Below are positions 29,453-39,562 of a stretch of DNA of 64,000 bases, piece by piece; positions within the stretch are counted from its first letter, which is position 1; each line of letters starts with the position of its first letter. Under the pieces are notes generated by a model. It was given only the letters and a program-made list of their open reading frames with translations. It did not search any database and was not told the DNA's origin. A program made the position numbers and the translations under genes. The DNA lies in NCBI GenBank assembly GCA_963715785.1, contig OY970276.1, forward strand, positions 3,410,001 to 3,474,000, read 5' to 3'. This DNA comes from LD21 sp963715785. GTDB lineage: Bacteria > Bacteroidota > Bacteroidia > Bacteroidales > VadinHA17.

Positions 29453-30205
29453 ATGAGAAAATATGGTCTCATCGGATATCCCCTTGGACATTCTTTCTCA
29501 AAAACATATTTTGCTGAAAAATTTCATAACGAAAATATCAGTGACTGTTCATATGATAATTATCCATTAAAAAACCTTGATGGGTTCCCCAACCTGATCC
29601 AGTCAGACAAGGAACTGTGCGGATTGAATGTCACAATACCTTATAAATCAGATATTCTCAGGTTTCTCAACGTAGTTGATCCGGAAGCGGAAGAAATAGG
29701 TGCTGTCAATGTTATTAAGATACACAGAAACAGTGGAAAAATTAGCCTTTATGGTTACAATAGCGATGTGACAGGCATTAGAGATACTCTTCTTCCATTT
29801 ATGAGCGAACGGGTCAGAAATGCTATCGTTTTAGGTACAGGCGGAAGTTCAAGGGCTGTCTGCCATGTTCTCAGCCAGATTGGACTAAAAACAACCCTGG
29901 TATCCAGAGTCAGGAAAGCCGGAGTTCTTGCATATTCTGATTTAAATCAGAAAATTCTGGAAAATACTCAGCTTATAATCAATACGACACCTCTGGGAAT
30001 GTTCCCTGATATTGAGAATAAGCCTGATCTGGACTATAAAATGTTAAACATAAATCATATATTATTTGATCTTGTTTATAATCCCGGGCTTACTGCTTTC
30101 CTATTGATGGGAGAGAATCAGGGTTGTCGTACAATCAGCGGGATTAAAATGCTCCATTCTCAAGCTGAAAGAGCCTGGGAGATCTGGAATGATGACAATT
30201 TTTGA
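29453..30205 (+). CDS. aroE: Shikimate dehydrogenase
   Basis: NADP-dependent reduction of 3-dehydroshikimate to shikimate in aromatic amino acid synthesis. The 250 residues contain the substrate-binding GYPLGHSFSKTYF, catalytic K65 in LNVTIPYKSDI, YNSDVTGIRDTL with the partner Asp, the nucleotide loop VLGTGGSSRAV, and the closing SGIKMLHSQAERAWEIW. The length is on the short side but normal for Bacteroidota AroE. It follows the broken comA gene by 43 bp. Confidence 0.94.
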   Translation: MRKYGLIGYPLGHSFSKTYFAEKFHNENISDCSYDNYPLKNLDGFPNLIQSDKELCGLNVTIPYKSDILRFLNVVDPEAEEIGAVNVIKIHRNSGKISLYGYNSDVTGIRDTLLPFMSERVRNAIVLGTGGSSRAVCHVLSQIGLKTTLVSRVRKAGVLAYSDLNQKILENTQLIINTTPLGMFPDIENKPDLDYKMLNINHILFDLVYNPGLTAFLLMGENQGCRTISGIKMLHSQAERAWEIWNDDNF

Positions 30206-30249
30206 AGCTATTATTAATCAATGCCACTCACAGGTATTTCTCCATTGCG

Positions 30250-30624
30250 TCACAGGTAATGTTCTATAGCATCTTTCAGCTGATTGATCCTGATAGGTTT
30301 TGACAGATACCCGTCGCAGCCCGCTTCGTCGGCTTCAATTTTGTCAGAGATCATTGCGTATGCAGTCTGAGCAATTACAGGAAGATCAGGCCTTTTCTTC
30401 TTTATGATCCTGGTGGCCTCATAGCCGTTTAATACAGGCATTTTGATATCCATTAACACAAGGTCGATAGTTGGATCATTGTCACAGATATCTGCAGCTT
30501 CGCGGCCGTTTTTTGCCCACACAACTTTGAAATTCATTCGTGTAAGCAGAATTTTTAGAAAATCGAAATTCGATTGTTCATCTTCGGCAATTAGAATTGT
30601 TTTGCCTGAATAGTCTTTATTCAT
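30250..30624 (-). CDS. CheY-like response regulator
   Basis: A 124-residue receiver domain alone. The acidic pair is in ILIAEDEQSNF (residues 15-16), the phosphoacceptor Asp in LVLMDIKMPVLNG, the switch Thr in AQTAYAM and the Lys in YLSKPIRI. It has no output domain and lies 44 bp after the large sensor kinase on the same strand, so it is the likely phosphotransfer partner of that kinase. Confidence 0.9.
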   Translation of the reverse strand: MNKDYSGKTILIAEDEQSNFDFLKILLTRMNFKVVWAKNGREAADICDNDPTIDLVLMDIKMPVLNGYEATRIIKKKRPDLPVIAQTAYAMISDKIEADEAGCDGYLSKPIRINQLKDAIEHYL

Positions 30625-30668
30625 TTTCAGATATATTATTATCTATATTTTTATCCGGCAGCTCATGA

Positions 30669-33125
30669 TCAGGCATATCTGGAATTGTAAACATAGAATT
30701 CTGATCCTTCTCCGGGCTGAGATTCAACCCATATTTTCCCTCCCAGCAATTCCACTGTCTTTTTTGCTATCGAAAGGCCAATACCCATACCACCGAATTT
30801 TCTTGTATGAGTATCATCAATCTGCCTGAATATATTGAATATGGCATCGTGATAATTTTTGTCTATACCGATTCCTGTATCCCTCACATAGAACTGGAAT
30901 AAGTCATTTTCCGATTTATTAATTACAGTGTAGCCGAATTCTATATGTCCGGTATCGGTGAACTTGAGCGCATTTCTGAGGAGATTCAATAAGACCTGTT
31001 TTAATTTCCGCCTGTCAGTAACAAGTTCCCTCTTATTCCTGGCACCATCCAGATTAAGAATAAGGTCGATACCTGTTTTATTCTCGCTGATACTCTCGCC
31101 CCTGATAATATCTTTTACTTCTTTCAGAACCGATACTGCATCAGATTTTTCGTAATTGATCTTAATCTGTCCTGTTTCAATCATAGTGATATCAAAAATG
31201 TCTTCAACCAGGCTAAGAAGATGTTGTCCGCTTTTCTGGATAATCTGGGCATAGGATAAAGTATTCTCATCAGGTCCCGACTCACACATCAGTCCCGAAA
31301 AACCAATAATGGCATTAAGCGGCGTACGAAGCTCATGTGACATATTGGTGAGAAAGGTAGATTTCAACCTGTCACTTTCCTCAGCTTTCTCTTTTGCATC
31401 AATAAGCTCCTGCTGGACTCTTTTTCTTTCGGTTATGTCAACAGCTATTCCTATGAGAGCGATCGAGTTGCCCTTATCGTCCCTGATATGTGATGTTGAA
31501 AGTTCAATAGGGAATTCAGTTCCGTCTTTTCTTCGATTTATGAGTTCCCCATTCCAGCCGCTAATGATTGTTTCTGCCAATATTTTTTCAATCAGATTGT
31601 CCTTAACGCCGGCTGATCTTATGATGCTGATATCGGTACCGATAATCTCGTCAGAAGTATATCCGTAAGTCTTGCAGAATGCATTATTTACGAAGATGGT
31701 TTTATTATGAAGGTCAGTTATGGAAACGCACTCACCTATACTCTCCAGCGCCCGGGAAAGTGTAAGCATGCTCTCATTAGAACGTTTCTTTTCAGTAATG
31801 TCATTTGATACGGAAAGAATACCCATGGCACCATCGGGAAGCACGATCCCGGTTTCATACAAAGCGATCACACAGGTCGTACCATCTTTTTTGATGTTTG
31901 TAACTTCATGGATCATAGTTTTTCCGGAAAGAATTTTTGCGATATTTTGCTCAATATCTCCTTCATTTTCCGGTGAAGCGAACATTCTTATATTCTTCCC
32001 GAGTATATCGCTTCCTTTATAACCGAGTGTTTCACAAAAGGAAGAATTGACCTCTATTATCTTGCCTTTTTCATCAACAAGTATAATTCCTGCAGGTGAC
32101 AGTTCAAACATGACCCTGAATCGCTTTTCGCTTTCAATAAGCGTTTTCTGGATGAGTTTTCTTTTTTTCTCTTCCTTAAGGACATTGCTTGCTTTGAAAG
32201 AAAGATAGAAGTATGTCGACAACACTATAATAATGAGGGCAATGAGGATATAAAGACGGTCACGGAAAGAGGTAAGCTTTGCAAACACCTCTTTTTCAGG
32301 GGTAAAGATAAAGATGGTCCAGAAAGTATTGCCAAGGGAAACCCGGTAGAAAGCTATTAATGTCCTGACAGGTACCTTATCGCCTTCCCTGTCAGCTACA
32401 ATGTTGCAGGTTGCAGTACCCTCAATTTCATTCAGGGATCTGCCTATTAGCTGTAAAACAGCTGGTGAATTGCCGAATAGCACATCTGCAGACTTCCCTG
32501 TCTGACTGTCATTTGGATTGAATAATTCAATTCCCTTCTTGCTTAGCATCCAGCCATAACCAGTTTTTCCGATTTTGATGTTCTCAATGAATCTTTTGCC
32601 AAGCTTATCAATAGGGATTAATATCGCGATACTTCCCTGGTAGCCTTTATTTGTTATTACAGGTATATGGTACGCAATTGCCTTAAATCCCTGTACTGAA
32701 GTAAAGACATCGCTTACAGTGGGTTCATGAGACTCTATTACAGTTTTTACATGAGGTTGATCAGAAATATCCATGCCTATTGCTCCATTATTCAAAGGAT
32801 ATGTAAACAAGAGTATACCCTTTGAATCGACCATGGTGATGGCCTCAATCTGGTCAGAATGGCTTTTATAAAAATCGGTAAGCAGATCTTTTCCCTGATC
32901 GGTCAGCTCGGAAACTGATTTTATTTTTGATAAGAACGAAAGCTCTCTCTGATAGTAGATGAAAAAGCTTTCTATGCCCCTGGATGCCTGTTTCGCCAGT
33001 GTGAACTGCTGGACATTGAATTCATTTAACGTCCTGTCCTTTACATCCTTATAGGCAGAATAAAAAAGGTACGACAGAGAAATTAAAACAACAGGTGCAA
33101 GAAGAAACTTTTTTGATAGTTTCAT
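30669..33125 (-). CDS. Membrane sensor histidine kinase (Cache-PAS-PAS-HisKA-HATPase)
   Basis: An 818-residue inner-membrane kinase. TM1 (about 7-25) and TM2 (about 288-310) enclose a periplasmic Cache-type sensor with segments such as MVDSKGILLFTYPLNNGAIG and IGKTGYGWMLSKKG. Two PAS domains follow (about 335-450 and 455-575), then HisKA with phospho-His H597 in NMSHELRTPLNAIIGF, N box NLLRNALKF (about 714), G1 DTGIGID (about 749) and G2 GGMGIGLSIAKK (about 778). No receiver is fused; the separate receiver protein is encoded next. The signal sensed is unknown, although Cache domains usually bind small organic ligands. Confidence 0.92.
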   Translation of the reverse strand: MKLSKKFLLAPVVLISLSYLFYSAYKDVKDRTLNEFNVQQFTLAKQASRGIESFFIYYQRELSFLSKIKSVSELTDQGKDLLTDFYKSHSDQIEAITMVDSKGILLFTYPLNNGAIGMDISDQPHVKTVIESHEPTVSDVFTSVQGFKAIAYHIPVITNKGYQGSIAILIPIDKLGKRFIENIKIGKTGYGWMLSKKGIELFNPNDSQTGKSADVLFGNSPAVLQLIGRSLNEIEGTATCNIVADREGDKVPVRTLIAFYRVSLGNTFWTIFIFTPEKEVFAKLTSFRDRLYILIALIIIVLSTYFYLSFKASNVLKEEKKRKLIQKTLIESEKRFRVMFELSPAGIILVDEKGKIIEVNSSFCETLGYKGSDILGKNIRMFASPENEGDIEQNIAKILSGKTMIHEVTNIKKDGTTCVIALYETGIVLPDGAMGILSVSNDITEKKRSNESMLTLSRALESIGECVSITDLHNKTIFVNNAFCKTYGYTSDEIIGTDISIIRSAGVKDNLIEKILAETIISGWNGELINRRKDGTEFPIELSTSHIRDDKGNSIALIGIAVDITERKRVQQELIDAKEKAEESDRLKSTFLTNMSHELRTPLNAIIGFSGLMCESGPDENTLSYAQIIQKSGQHLLSLVEDIFDITMIETGQIKINYEKSDAVSVLKEVKDIIRGESISENKTGIDLILNLDGARNKRELVTDRRKLKQVLLNLLRNALKFTDTGHIEFGYTVINKSENDLFQFYVRDTGIGIDKNYHDAIFNIFRQIDDTHTRKFGGMGIGLSIAKKTVELLGGKIWVESQPGEGSEFYVYNSRYA

Positions 33126-33278
33126 GAATCAGGTCAGGTGGCGAATTATCGGATCTACAGTTATAAACTCGGCAAATATGTAGAAAAAAAAATGAAGAAT
33201 GCAATTTTTAGTGTTAAAACCTGAGCTGGCCTGATTTCATACAGAAAATAAAGAAAATGAATTTATGCCTTGCCGGTT

Positions 33279-33647
33279 TTATTCATTTTCAGATGCATCG
33301 GATGCAGGCTTTCTGGCTGATTTTCTCCTCATCCAGTATCGCGGATCGCATTCAATACATTCCTGTTTCCAGTAACCCGGGGTAACAAATGTTCCTTCCC
33401 TCGTTCTCATCTGCCGTTCGTATATAGCGAATACAGGATTAAACATAAGATCTGTTACACCAATAGTATATGTGGGCTCTTCTCCGGGAACTTCCGAAAG
33501 AGTCTTAATTTCTTTTACCTCAAGCTTATTGAAACTCAGCAGATCGCTAAGGAAAGCACTCCGTTCCAGGGTGGCTCCGGTTTCGACAATAGTACAGCGA
33601 ACACCGTCTATCTCACCTATGATATGCTTTGCGTTATTTATTGCCAT
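33279..33647 (-). CDS. Conserved hypothetical protein at the end of the nuo operon
   Basis: A 122-residue soluble protein that I do not recognise. It has no signal peptide or TM helix. The first half looks like an alpha/beta fold (HIIGEIDGVRCTIVETGATL, KEIKTLSEVPGEEPTYTIGV); the second contains ERQMRTREGTFVTPGYWKQE and two cysteines in ECIECDPRYWMRRK. It starts 4 bp after the nuoN stop, so it is translated from the nuo transcript. The position could mean a role in complex I assembly, but nothing in the sequence proves it. Confidence 0.6.
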   Translation of the reverse strand: MAINNAKHIIGEIDGVRCTIVETGATLERSAFLSDLLSFNKLEVKEIKTLSEVPGEEPTYTIGVTDLMFNPVFAIYERQMRTREGTFVTPGYWKQECIECDPRYWMRRKSARKPASDASENE

Positions 33648-33651
33648 TTTT

Positions 33652-35136
33652 TTACAATTTATGGTTTCTTAATCTCTGCCCTGTGCATTGGCCCTCTGAT
33701 CTGATCAATGCCTTTAAACGCCTGAAACTTAAGTTCCTAATAGCTTCAAAGATAATACTTGCAAACCCTGTAACGACAATGCCGGCCACACAAATACCCA
33801 ATGCCAGCCGGGTTGTCAGATCGCTTTTGAATTTTGCTATCGGCGACTCACTTTTATTTATGAACATTGCCTTAACAACAAGCAGATAGTAAAACAAGGA
33901 AATGATTGTATTTAGAACAGCAATAAGCACCAGCAGGTAGAATCCTTTCTGAGCTGCTGCAGTAAACAGGAAAAATTTTCCAAAAAATCCGGCGACAGGC
34001 GGGATACCGGCAAGAGAGAATAATGCCAGTGTCATCACCAGGCTTAATCCGGGGTTTGTATGATATAGTCCGTTATAATCATTGATATTTTCTTTCCCCA
34101 CAGCGTTTGAAACAGCAGCTACTACACCGAATGCACCCAGGTTTGAAAAGATATATACCAGTATGTAATATATGACAGATGCCATTCCAAGCTGATTTCC
34201 GCCGATGAGTCCGAGGAAAATATATCCTGCCTGTGATATTGATGAAAATGCGAGAAATCTCTTCAGATTCTGCTGACGTATGGCAAAAAGGTTACCGATA
34301 GTCATAGTGAGAATAGAAGTGACAAAAATCGTTTTCTGCCATGTCGCAATTATAACCGGAAATACGGTAAAAAGAATGATCATCAGGATAAAGACCGCTG
34401 CTCCTTTGGAAATCACAGAAAGATATGATGTTATGTTGACAGGAGCGCCTTCATATACATCGGCTGTCCAGAGATGAAACGGAACTATCGATATCTTAAA
34501 TGACATCCCTGCAAAAAAGAAAATGAACCCTAATATCTGCAGTGAGCTGTTGTGGAATAACCCGGATACTTCGTTAAAATATAATGAACCTGTCGTTCCG
34601 TAGATCATTGATAAACCATACAGCAGAATTCCCGACGACAGAGCAGATGACAATATAAGCTTAATACCTGCTTCGGCAGATTTGTTTTTATAACGGTCGA
34701 AAGCAGCAAGGGCAGCAATAGGAATTGTTGCCAGTTCTATTCCAATATAGAACATAATAAAATGCCCGGCGGAGATCATGAAATTCATTCCGACAAGTGT
34801 TGAGATGAGCAGAATAAAATATTCGCTCACCTTTTCAGAGTTCTCTTCTTTCCTGAGCCAGGTTACAGACTGGATGAAAACAATTAATGCTCCGATGTTC
34901 AGGATATTCTTCATTAGCAGCCTGGCTCCGGTCGAAATATACATGCCACCGAAAAGCGTTCCTTCCTGCGACGGTAAAAAGCCTGTAATAGTTATCAACC
35001 CAAGAATGATTATTGAAAAAAGACTTATGCTTCTCTTTTTTTCAGGATCCCAGAATATCTCTGCAATCAATACCAGAAGAGCTGCCGCAATTAGCAGCAG
35101 TTCGTGACGCATTATTAAAAAAGTACTTAGACTCAT
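33652..35136 (-). CDS. nuoN: NADH-quinone oxidoreductase subunit N
   Basis: One of three antiporter-like proton-pumping subunits in the membrane arm of complex I. The 494 residues form about 14 TM helices. Helix-breaking and lysine-bearing segments such as KISIVPFHLWTADVYEGAP and LKRFLAFSSISQAGYIFLG are typical of the Mrp/ND family. The C-terminal 25 residues are basic and less typical. It is the last subunit gene of the leftward operon and is followed after 4 bp by the hypothetical gene. Confidence 0.95.
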   Translation of the reverse strand: MSLSTFLIMRHELLLIAAALLVLIAEIFWDPEKKRSISLFSIIILGLITITGFLPSQEGTLFGGMYISTGARLLMKNILNIGALIVFIQSVTWLRKEENSEKVSEYFILLISTLVGMNFMISAGHFIMFYIGIELATIPIAALAAFDRYKNKSAEAGIKLILSSALSSGILLYGLSMIYGTTGSLYFNEVSGLFHNSSLQILGFIFFFAGMSFKISIVPFHLWTADVYEGAPVNITSYLSVISKGAAVFILMIILFTVFPVIIATWQKTIFVTSILTMTIGNLFAIRQQNLKRFLAFSSISQAGYIFLGLIGGNQLGMASVIYYILVYIFSNLGAFGVVAAVSNAVGKENINDYNGLYHTNPGLSLVMTLALFSLAGIPPVAGFFGKFFLFTAAAQKGFYLLVLIAVLNTIISLFYYLLVVKAMFINKSESPIAKFKSDLTTRLALGICVAGIVVTGFASIIFEAIRNLSFRRLKALIRSEGQCTGQRLRNHKL

Positions 35137-35183
35137 ATCAAAATATTATCCAAAACATTAATATACCGACGAATCAAAATGGA

Positions 35184-36680
35184 TTAAGAGCAGATAATCT
35201 TTTCAATAATAGGATGAAGACTTGTTCCAATCATTGTCGAAAGCCAAAAAGGTGCAAGCCCGATAGCAGCAACAGATCCTATCAAAGTAACAACTGAGAT
35301 CTTCTCAAACCATTTTGCATCCGGCAGATGATCGAAATGCTCATTTTTTGAAGGACCAAGTAAAAGTATTGCAATTACCCGGAGTATGTATACAGCAGTT
35401 ATTACAATGGAAGAAACAGCCAGAATGGTGACTATCCTGTAAAATAGTTCAGGATGCTGGAATGCTCCGACAAATATTGTCATTTCAGCTACGAATCCAC
35501 TCAGCCCCGGAAGTCCAAGTGATGCAAGACCTGCAATAACATAGCACACTGAGAGGAACGGAATTATTTTCATCAATCCTCCCATCTCATTAATCATCCT
35601 GGTGTGTGTCCGTCCATAAAGCATGCCGATAAGGGCAAAGAATAGGGCTGTCATCAGACCGTGGGATATCATCTGGATTATTGCCCCGTTCATGGCAGTC
35701 TGATTCATCATCAGAACCGCGAAAAGTACCAGCCCGCAATGGCTGACAGAAGAATATGCATTGATATATTTAAGGTCCTTCTGAGCAATGGCTCCGAATG
35801 CACCATAAACGACACTGATAGAAGTAAGTATGATAAATATCCATGACAATTCATGCGCTGCTTCGGGCATGAGAAAAATTGCCACTCTGAATGCACCGTA
35901 GCCTCCCAGCTTCATGAGCACGCCGGCATGCAGCATAGATACAGCAGTAGGGGCAGAGGCATGTCCGTCAGGCGACCATGTATGGAAAGGAAATAATGCG
36001 CCAAGCACACCGAATCCCACAAATGTCAGGGGGAAAAATATTCTCTGGGCAGAAAGGGGTATAACAACTTTTGAGATCTCTAGAATATTGAAGGTAAGCT
36101 TGCCGGCATCGGGTGATGAATTAAAATAAATTCCAAGCAGACCAACAAGCAGAAGTGCAGAACCGCCCATAAGCATGAGAGTAAGCTTCATGGCTGAATA
36201 CTCCTTGGGTCCGGTTCCCCAGATCCCTATCAGCAGATACATTGGTATAACGGCGAGTTCGTAAAATAGGAACATCGTGAAAAGATCGATCGATATAAAA
36301 AATCCAAATACACCGGTCGCAAGAAGTATAAGTGAAACGAAGAACTCTTTTCTGAGGAATTCAACTTCCCATGATGCAAATATACCGGCAAAAACAACCA
36401 GTGACGTCAGCGATATCATTGCAACAGATATGCCGTCAACACCAACAGTATAATGAATATTAAGGCTCCTGAACCAGATATGGTCCTTTATGAATAGCAT
36501 TTCATCGGTATTTCCGGCATGACGGGCAGTCAGATAAAGGAATACAAGCGTTGCAGCCATCAATAGCTGCAGACCCATCCCAAAAGCCGATACTAGCCTG
36601 ACCTGGCGGGCATCCTTTAAAAGAAGGATAGCGGTGATTGTTAAGACCGGAATTACAACAAACAGAGATAGAATATCCAT
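35184..36680 (-). CDS. nuoM: NADH-quinone oxidoreductase subunit M
   Basis: Antiporter-like proton-pumping subunit of 498 residues with about 14 TM helices. Characteristic segments are FLFYELAVIPMYLLIGIWG (with the conserved Glu of the fifth helix), FPFHTWSPDGHASAPTAVS and LKYINAYSSVSHCGLVLFA. It lies between nuoL (28 bp upstream) and nuoN (47 bp downstream). Confidence 0.96.
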   Translation of the reverse strand: MDILSLFVVIPVLTITAILLLKDARQVRLVSAFGMGLQLLMAATLVFLYLTARHAGNTDEMLFIKDHIWFRSLNIHYTVGVDGISVAMISLTSLVVFAGIFASWEVEFLRKEFFVSLILLATGVFGFFISIDLFTMFLFYELAVIPMYLLIGIWGTGPKEYSAMKLTLMLMGGSALLLVGLLGIYFNSSPDAGKLTFNILEISKVVIPLSAQRIFFPLTFVGFGVLGALFPFHTWSPDGHASAPTAVSMLHAGVLMKLGGYGAFRVAIFLMPEAAHELSWIFIILTSISVVYGAFGAIAQKDLKYINAYSSVSHCGLVLFAVLMMNQTAMNGAIIQMISHGLMTALFFALIGMLYGRTHTRMINEMGGLMKIIPFLSVCYVIAGLASLGLPGLSGFVAEMTIFVGAFQHPELFYRIVTILAVSSIVITAVYILRVIAILLLGPSKNEHFDHLPDAKWFEKISVVTLIGSVAAIGLAPFWLSTMIGTSLHPIIEKIICS

Positions 36681-36708
36681 AATTAAAAGTCTTTTTCTAG
36701 TTTATCAC

Positions 36709-38628
36709 TTATTTCCACAGGTATATAAATAAAATCGCCAGCATCAAAACACCGGTTATAAATACAAAGGCATATTTCTGCAACTGTCCCGACTGAAAAC
36801 CTCTTATTCTGAAGGAAACAGTCTGAGTGACATTTGCTATAGCATTCATGGTAGCATCAACAACATGGCGGTCGAACCAGGCAACCGGGTCAGCTATTAA
36901 CCTGAAGATTATCTTCTTTGTAACAAACAGGTAGAGTTCATCGATATAGAATTTATTATAGGCCCATTTGTAACCGTATTTAAATGTTGCGGCAACCCTG
37001 TCAGGCAAAGTGCTTTCCTTTTTATACATTACAGATGCAATTCCTATCCCCAGAAGACCAATAAGGACCGATGGGATCGCTATCATAAGTTCTAATTCAC
37101 TTTCAAGCACTTTACCGTCTGAAGTAACGAGCTTGTTGAATGGAATAAAACCTGATACTGCTGCTCCGAAAGCCAGAATTATTAATGGGATTGTCATTGT
37201 TAAGGGCGCTTCATGGGGTGTATGATGATACTCTCTATCTTTTCCCCAGAAAATACTGAAGTAGATCCTGAACATATAGAATGCAGTGATGCCTGCAACG
37301 GCATATTCGACATAGAAAAGGAATCTGTTGCCTTGGAATGCAGCTGCAAGAATTTCATCCTTGCTGAAGAAGCCTGAAAAAGGAGGTATTCCTGAAATTG
37401 TAAGACATGCAATCAAGAAAGTTATATGGGTAACAGGTAAATATTTGCGAAGCCCTCCCATATCAGTCATAAAGTTGCTGTGAACAGCATGAATGATAGC
37501 TCCTGCAGCCAGGAAGAGTAGTGCCTTGAACATTGCATGCGTAAAAAGATGAAACATGGAAGCAGTATATCCCAGTCCCTCATTTCCGCCATAGCCTGCC
37601 ACGCCGAGGGCCATCATCATATAACCTATCTGCGACATTGTGGAGTATGCCAGAACTCGTTTTATGTCAGTCTGGGTACAGGCTATTACAGCTGCAAAAA
37701 GTGAAGAAAAAGCACCGACGTATGCAACAACATGCAAAGCAACCGGAGCTGAGATTGCATATATTGGAAACATTCTCGCCACCAGGTAAACACCAGCGAC
37801 AACCATTGTGGCTGCATGAATCAGCGCTGAAACGGGAGTAGGGCCTTCCATGGCATCAGGCAGCCAGATATGAAAGGGGAACATGGCAGATTTCCCCACA
37901 CCGCCCATAAACACAAAAATCATTGACCATGTCATTACAGAGAGGCCAAGAAATCCAATAGCGCTTCCCTTAAGGATTGCTTGTCCAGCCGGATTTGTGA
38001 GGCTTATAAAATCAAAGGTCTTGGTATTGAAGGATAATATCAGAATGCCGATAAGAAACCCAAGGTCTGCGAAACGTGTAACTATAAATGCTTTTTTCGA
38101 AGCTCTTACCGCTGAAGGTTTCTCGTAATAGAAACCGATAAGCAAAAATGATGAAACGCCTACAAGTTCCCAGAAGATGTACATCTGGAATATATTTGTT
38201 GCAAGAACAAGCCCGAGCATGGAGAAGCTGAAAAGGGAAAGAAATGAGAAGAACCGCTCGAATCCTTTTTCACCTTTCATATAACCGAGACTGTATATAT
38301 GCACCATAAAAGAAACAGTGGTTATAACCACAAGCATCATCACCGAAATAGGATCAAGCAGAATGCCCATGTCAATATGCAGCTTGTCAGTGAACTGCAG
38401 CCAGGTGAAATTCAGCGCAGTAAGCTTCTGATATGCTCCGTCAATCTTTTCGCTCGCAAAAAAGTATTTGAACGCAGTTATATAAGATAAGACAGTAATA
38501 ATGCCCAATCCAAAAGTTCCGAGCAATCCTGAAAGTTTCGGTTTAAGCTTATGCCCGGCCAGTCCCAGCAACAGAAACATCAGAAAGGGCAGGAGCGGAA
38601 TCCAAATTGTATAACTGAAATTTGTCAT
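36709..38628 (-). CDS. nuoL: NADH-quinone oxidoreductase subunit L
   Basis: The distal antiporter-like subunit of complex I, 639 residues with about 16 TM helices, including the long lateral helix near the C-terminus that ties the membrane arm together. Typical motifs are FWELVGVSSFLLIGFYYEK, SAMFPFHIWLPDAMEGPTPV and KRVLAYSTMSQIGYMMMAL. It follows nuoK by 72 bp and precedes nuoM by 28 bp. Confidence 0.96.
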   Translation of the reverse strand: MTNFSYTIWIPLLPFLMFLLLGLAGHKLKPKLSGLLGTFGLGIITVLSYITAFKYFFASEKIDGAYQKLTALNFTWLQFTDKLHIDMGILLDPISVMMLVVITTVSFMVHIYSLGYMKGEKGFERFFSFLSLFSFSMLGLVLATNIFQMYIFWELVGVSSFLLIGFYYEKPSAVRASKKAFIVTRFADLGFLIGILILSFNTKTFDFISLTNPAGQAILKGSAIGFLGLSVMTWSMIFVFMGGVGKSAMFPFHIWLPDAMEGPTPVSALIHAATMVVAGVYLVARMFPIYAISAPVALHVVAYVGAFSSLFAAVIACTQTDIKRVLAYSTMSQIGYMMMALGVAGYGGNEGLGYTASMFHLFTHAMFKALLFLAAGAIIHAVHSNFMTDMGGLRKYLPVTHITFLIACLTISGIPPFSGFFSKDEILAAAFQGNRFLFYVEYAVAGITAFYMFRIYFSIFWGKDREYHHTPHEAPLTMTIPLIILAFGAAVSGFIPFNKLVTSDGKVLESELELMIAIPSVLIGLLGIGIASVMYKKESTLPDRVAATFKYGYKWAYNKFYIDELYLFVTKKIIFRLIADPVAWFDRHVVDATMNAIANVTQTVSFRIRGFQSGQLQKYAFVFITGVLMLAILFIYLWK

Positions 38629-38700
38629 AACGAGAGTTCTGTAAAATTTTACTTTTTAAGTGTTATAAAGCCTGGTTGTAAACACGGCAAACCGGTTATT

Positions 38701-39024
38701 TCAGTATTTCATTTCATTAACATCTTCTACATTTATTGTAGAGAATCGCCGGTAGATATTTATAATTATGGCAATTGCGACTGCAGCTTCTGATGCTGCC
38801 ACAGCAATTATGAACAGGCTGAAGAACATACCCTCAAGCTTATGGGGATACAGGTACCTGTTGAAAGCCAGAAAATTTATATTTACCGAATTTAGGATCA
38901 GTTCTACGGACATCAGTATAGTTATCAGATTCCGTCGTGTCAGGAAGCCGTAAATTCCCGCAAAAAACATTACAGTCGCCAGAATCAAAAAATATTGCAG
39001 TGGTATACCTGAATTCATTTCCAT
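38701..39024 (-). CDS. nuoK: NADH-quinone oxidoreductase subunit K
   Basis: Small membrane subunit of 107 residues with three TM helices. The conserved glutamates lie in LMSVELILNSVNINFLAF and AASEAAVAIAIIINIYR. I chose the start at 39024 (MEMNSGIPLQYF) rather than the upstream in-frame ATG at 39081, because 39024 gives the usual length and avoids overlapping nuoJ, whose stop is at 39032. Confidence 0.94.
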   Translation of the reverse strand: MEMNSGIPLQYFLILATVMFFAGIYGFLTRRNLITILMSVELILNSVNINFLAFNRYLYPHKLEGMFFSLFIIAVAASEAAVAIAIIINIYRRFSTINVEDVNEMKY

Positions 39025-39031
39025 ATGAATA

Positions 39032-39562
39032 TTATTTTTGTAAACCGATTGTCTTTGGAGCGCCTTTTTTTGCAACAACAATTGCTGCCACCATTGCAGC
39101 CAGAAGAAGCACTGAAATTACCTCAAAAGGGAGTGCATATCCATCATAGCCTACCGACAACAGGCTATTTCCGATAAGTTTCATATCTACCTCCCTGGCA
39201 GCTTCAGTGGTAGCTGAAAACTGGTAATCGAGAATAGTAATAATGGATAATATTGCACCTGTTACCACGGCAATTGCTGAAAAGATATTCTTTTTCCAGC
39301 CTGATGGATCAGAATCCTGACCTATATGACTGGTCAGGAGAATTGAGAAAATTATCAGGACAACAATACCGCCGGCATAGAGTGTTAGCTGAACTGCAGC
39401 AAGAAACTGGTAGTTGAGCATAAAATACAATCCTGAGGTCGATACCAGAACAAACAGAAGATAAACTGCAGCTCTCAGGATTCTGCGGCTGGTGACTGTC
39501 AATATTGAAAAGATGACAATCATCGCAGAAAAGAGAACAAACATAATCTGATTAGCAGCCAT
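39032..39562 (-). CDS. nuoJ: NADH-quinone oxidoreductase subunit J
   Basis: Membrane subunit of 176 residues with five TM helices; the segment LTLYAGGIVVLIIFSILLTS is the conserved third helix that takes part in the proton path near the quinone site. Its start codon overlaps the nuoI stop by one base (TAATG), a sign of coupled translation. Confidence 0.94.
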   Translation of the reverse strand: MAANQIMFVLFSAMIVIFSILTVTSRRILRAAVYLLFVLVSTSGLYFMLNYQFLAAVQLTLYAGGIVVLIIFSILLTSHIGQDSDPSGWKKNIFSAIAVVTGAILSIITILDYQFSATTEAAREVDMKLIGNSLLSVGYDGYALPFEVISVLLLAAMVAAIVVAKKGAPKTIGLQK

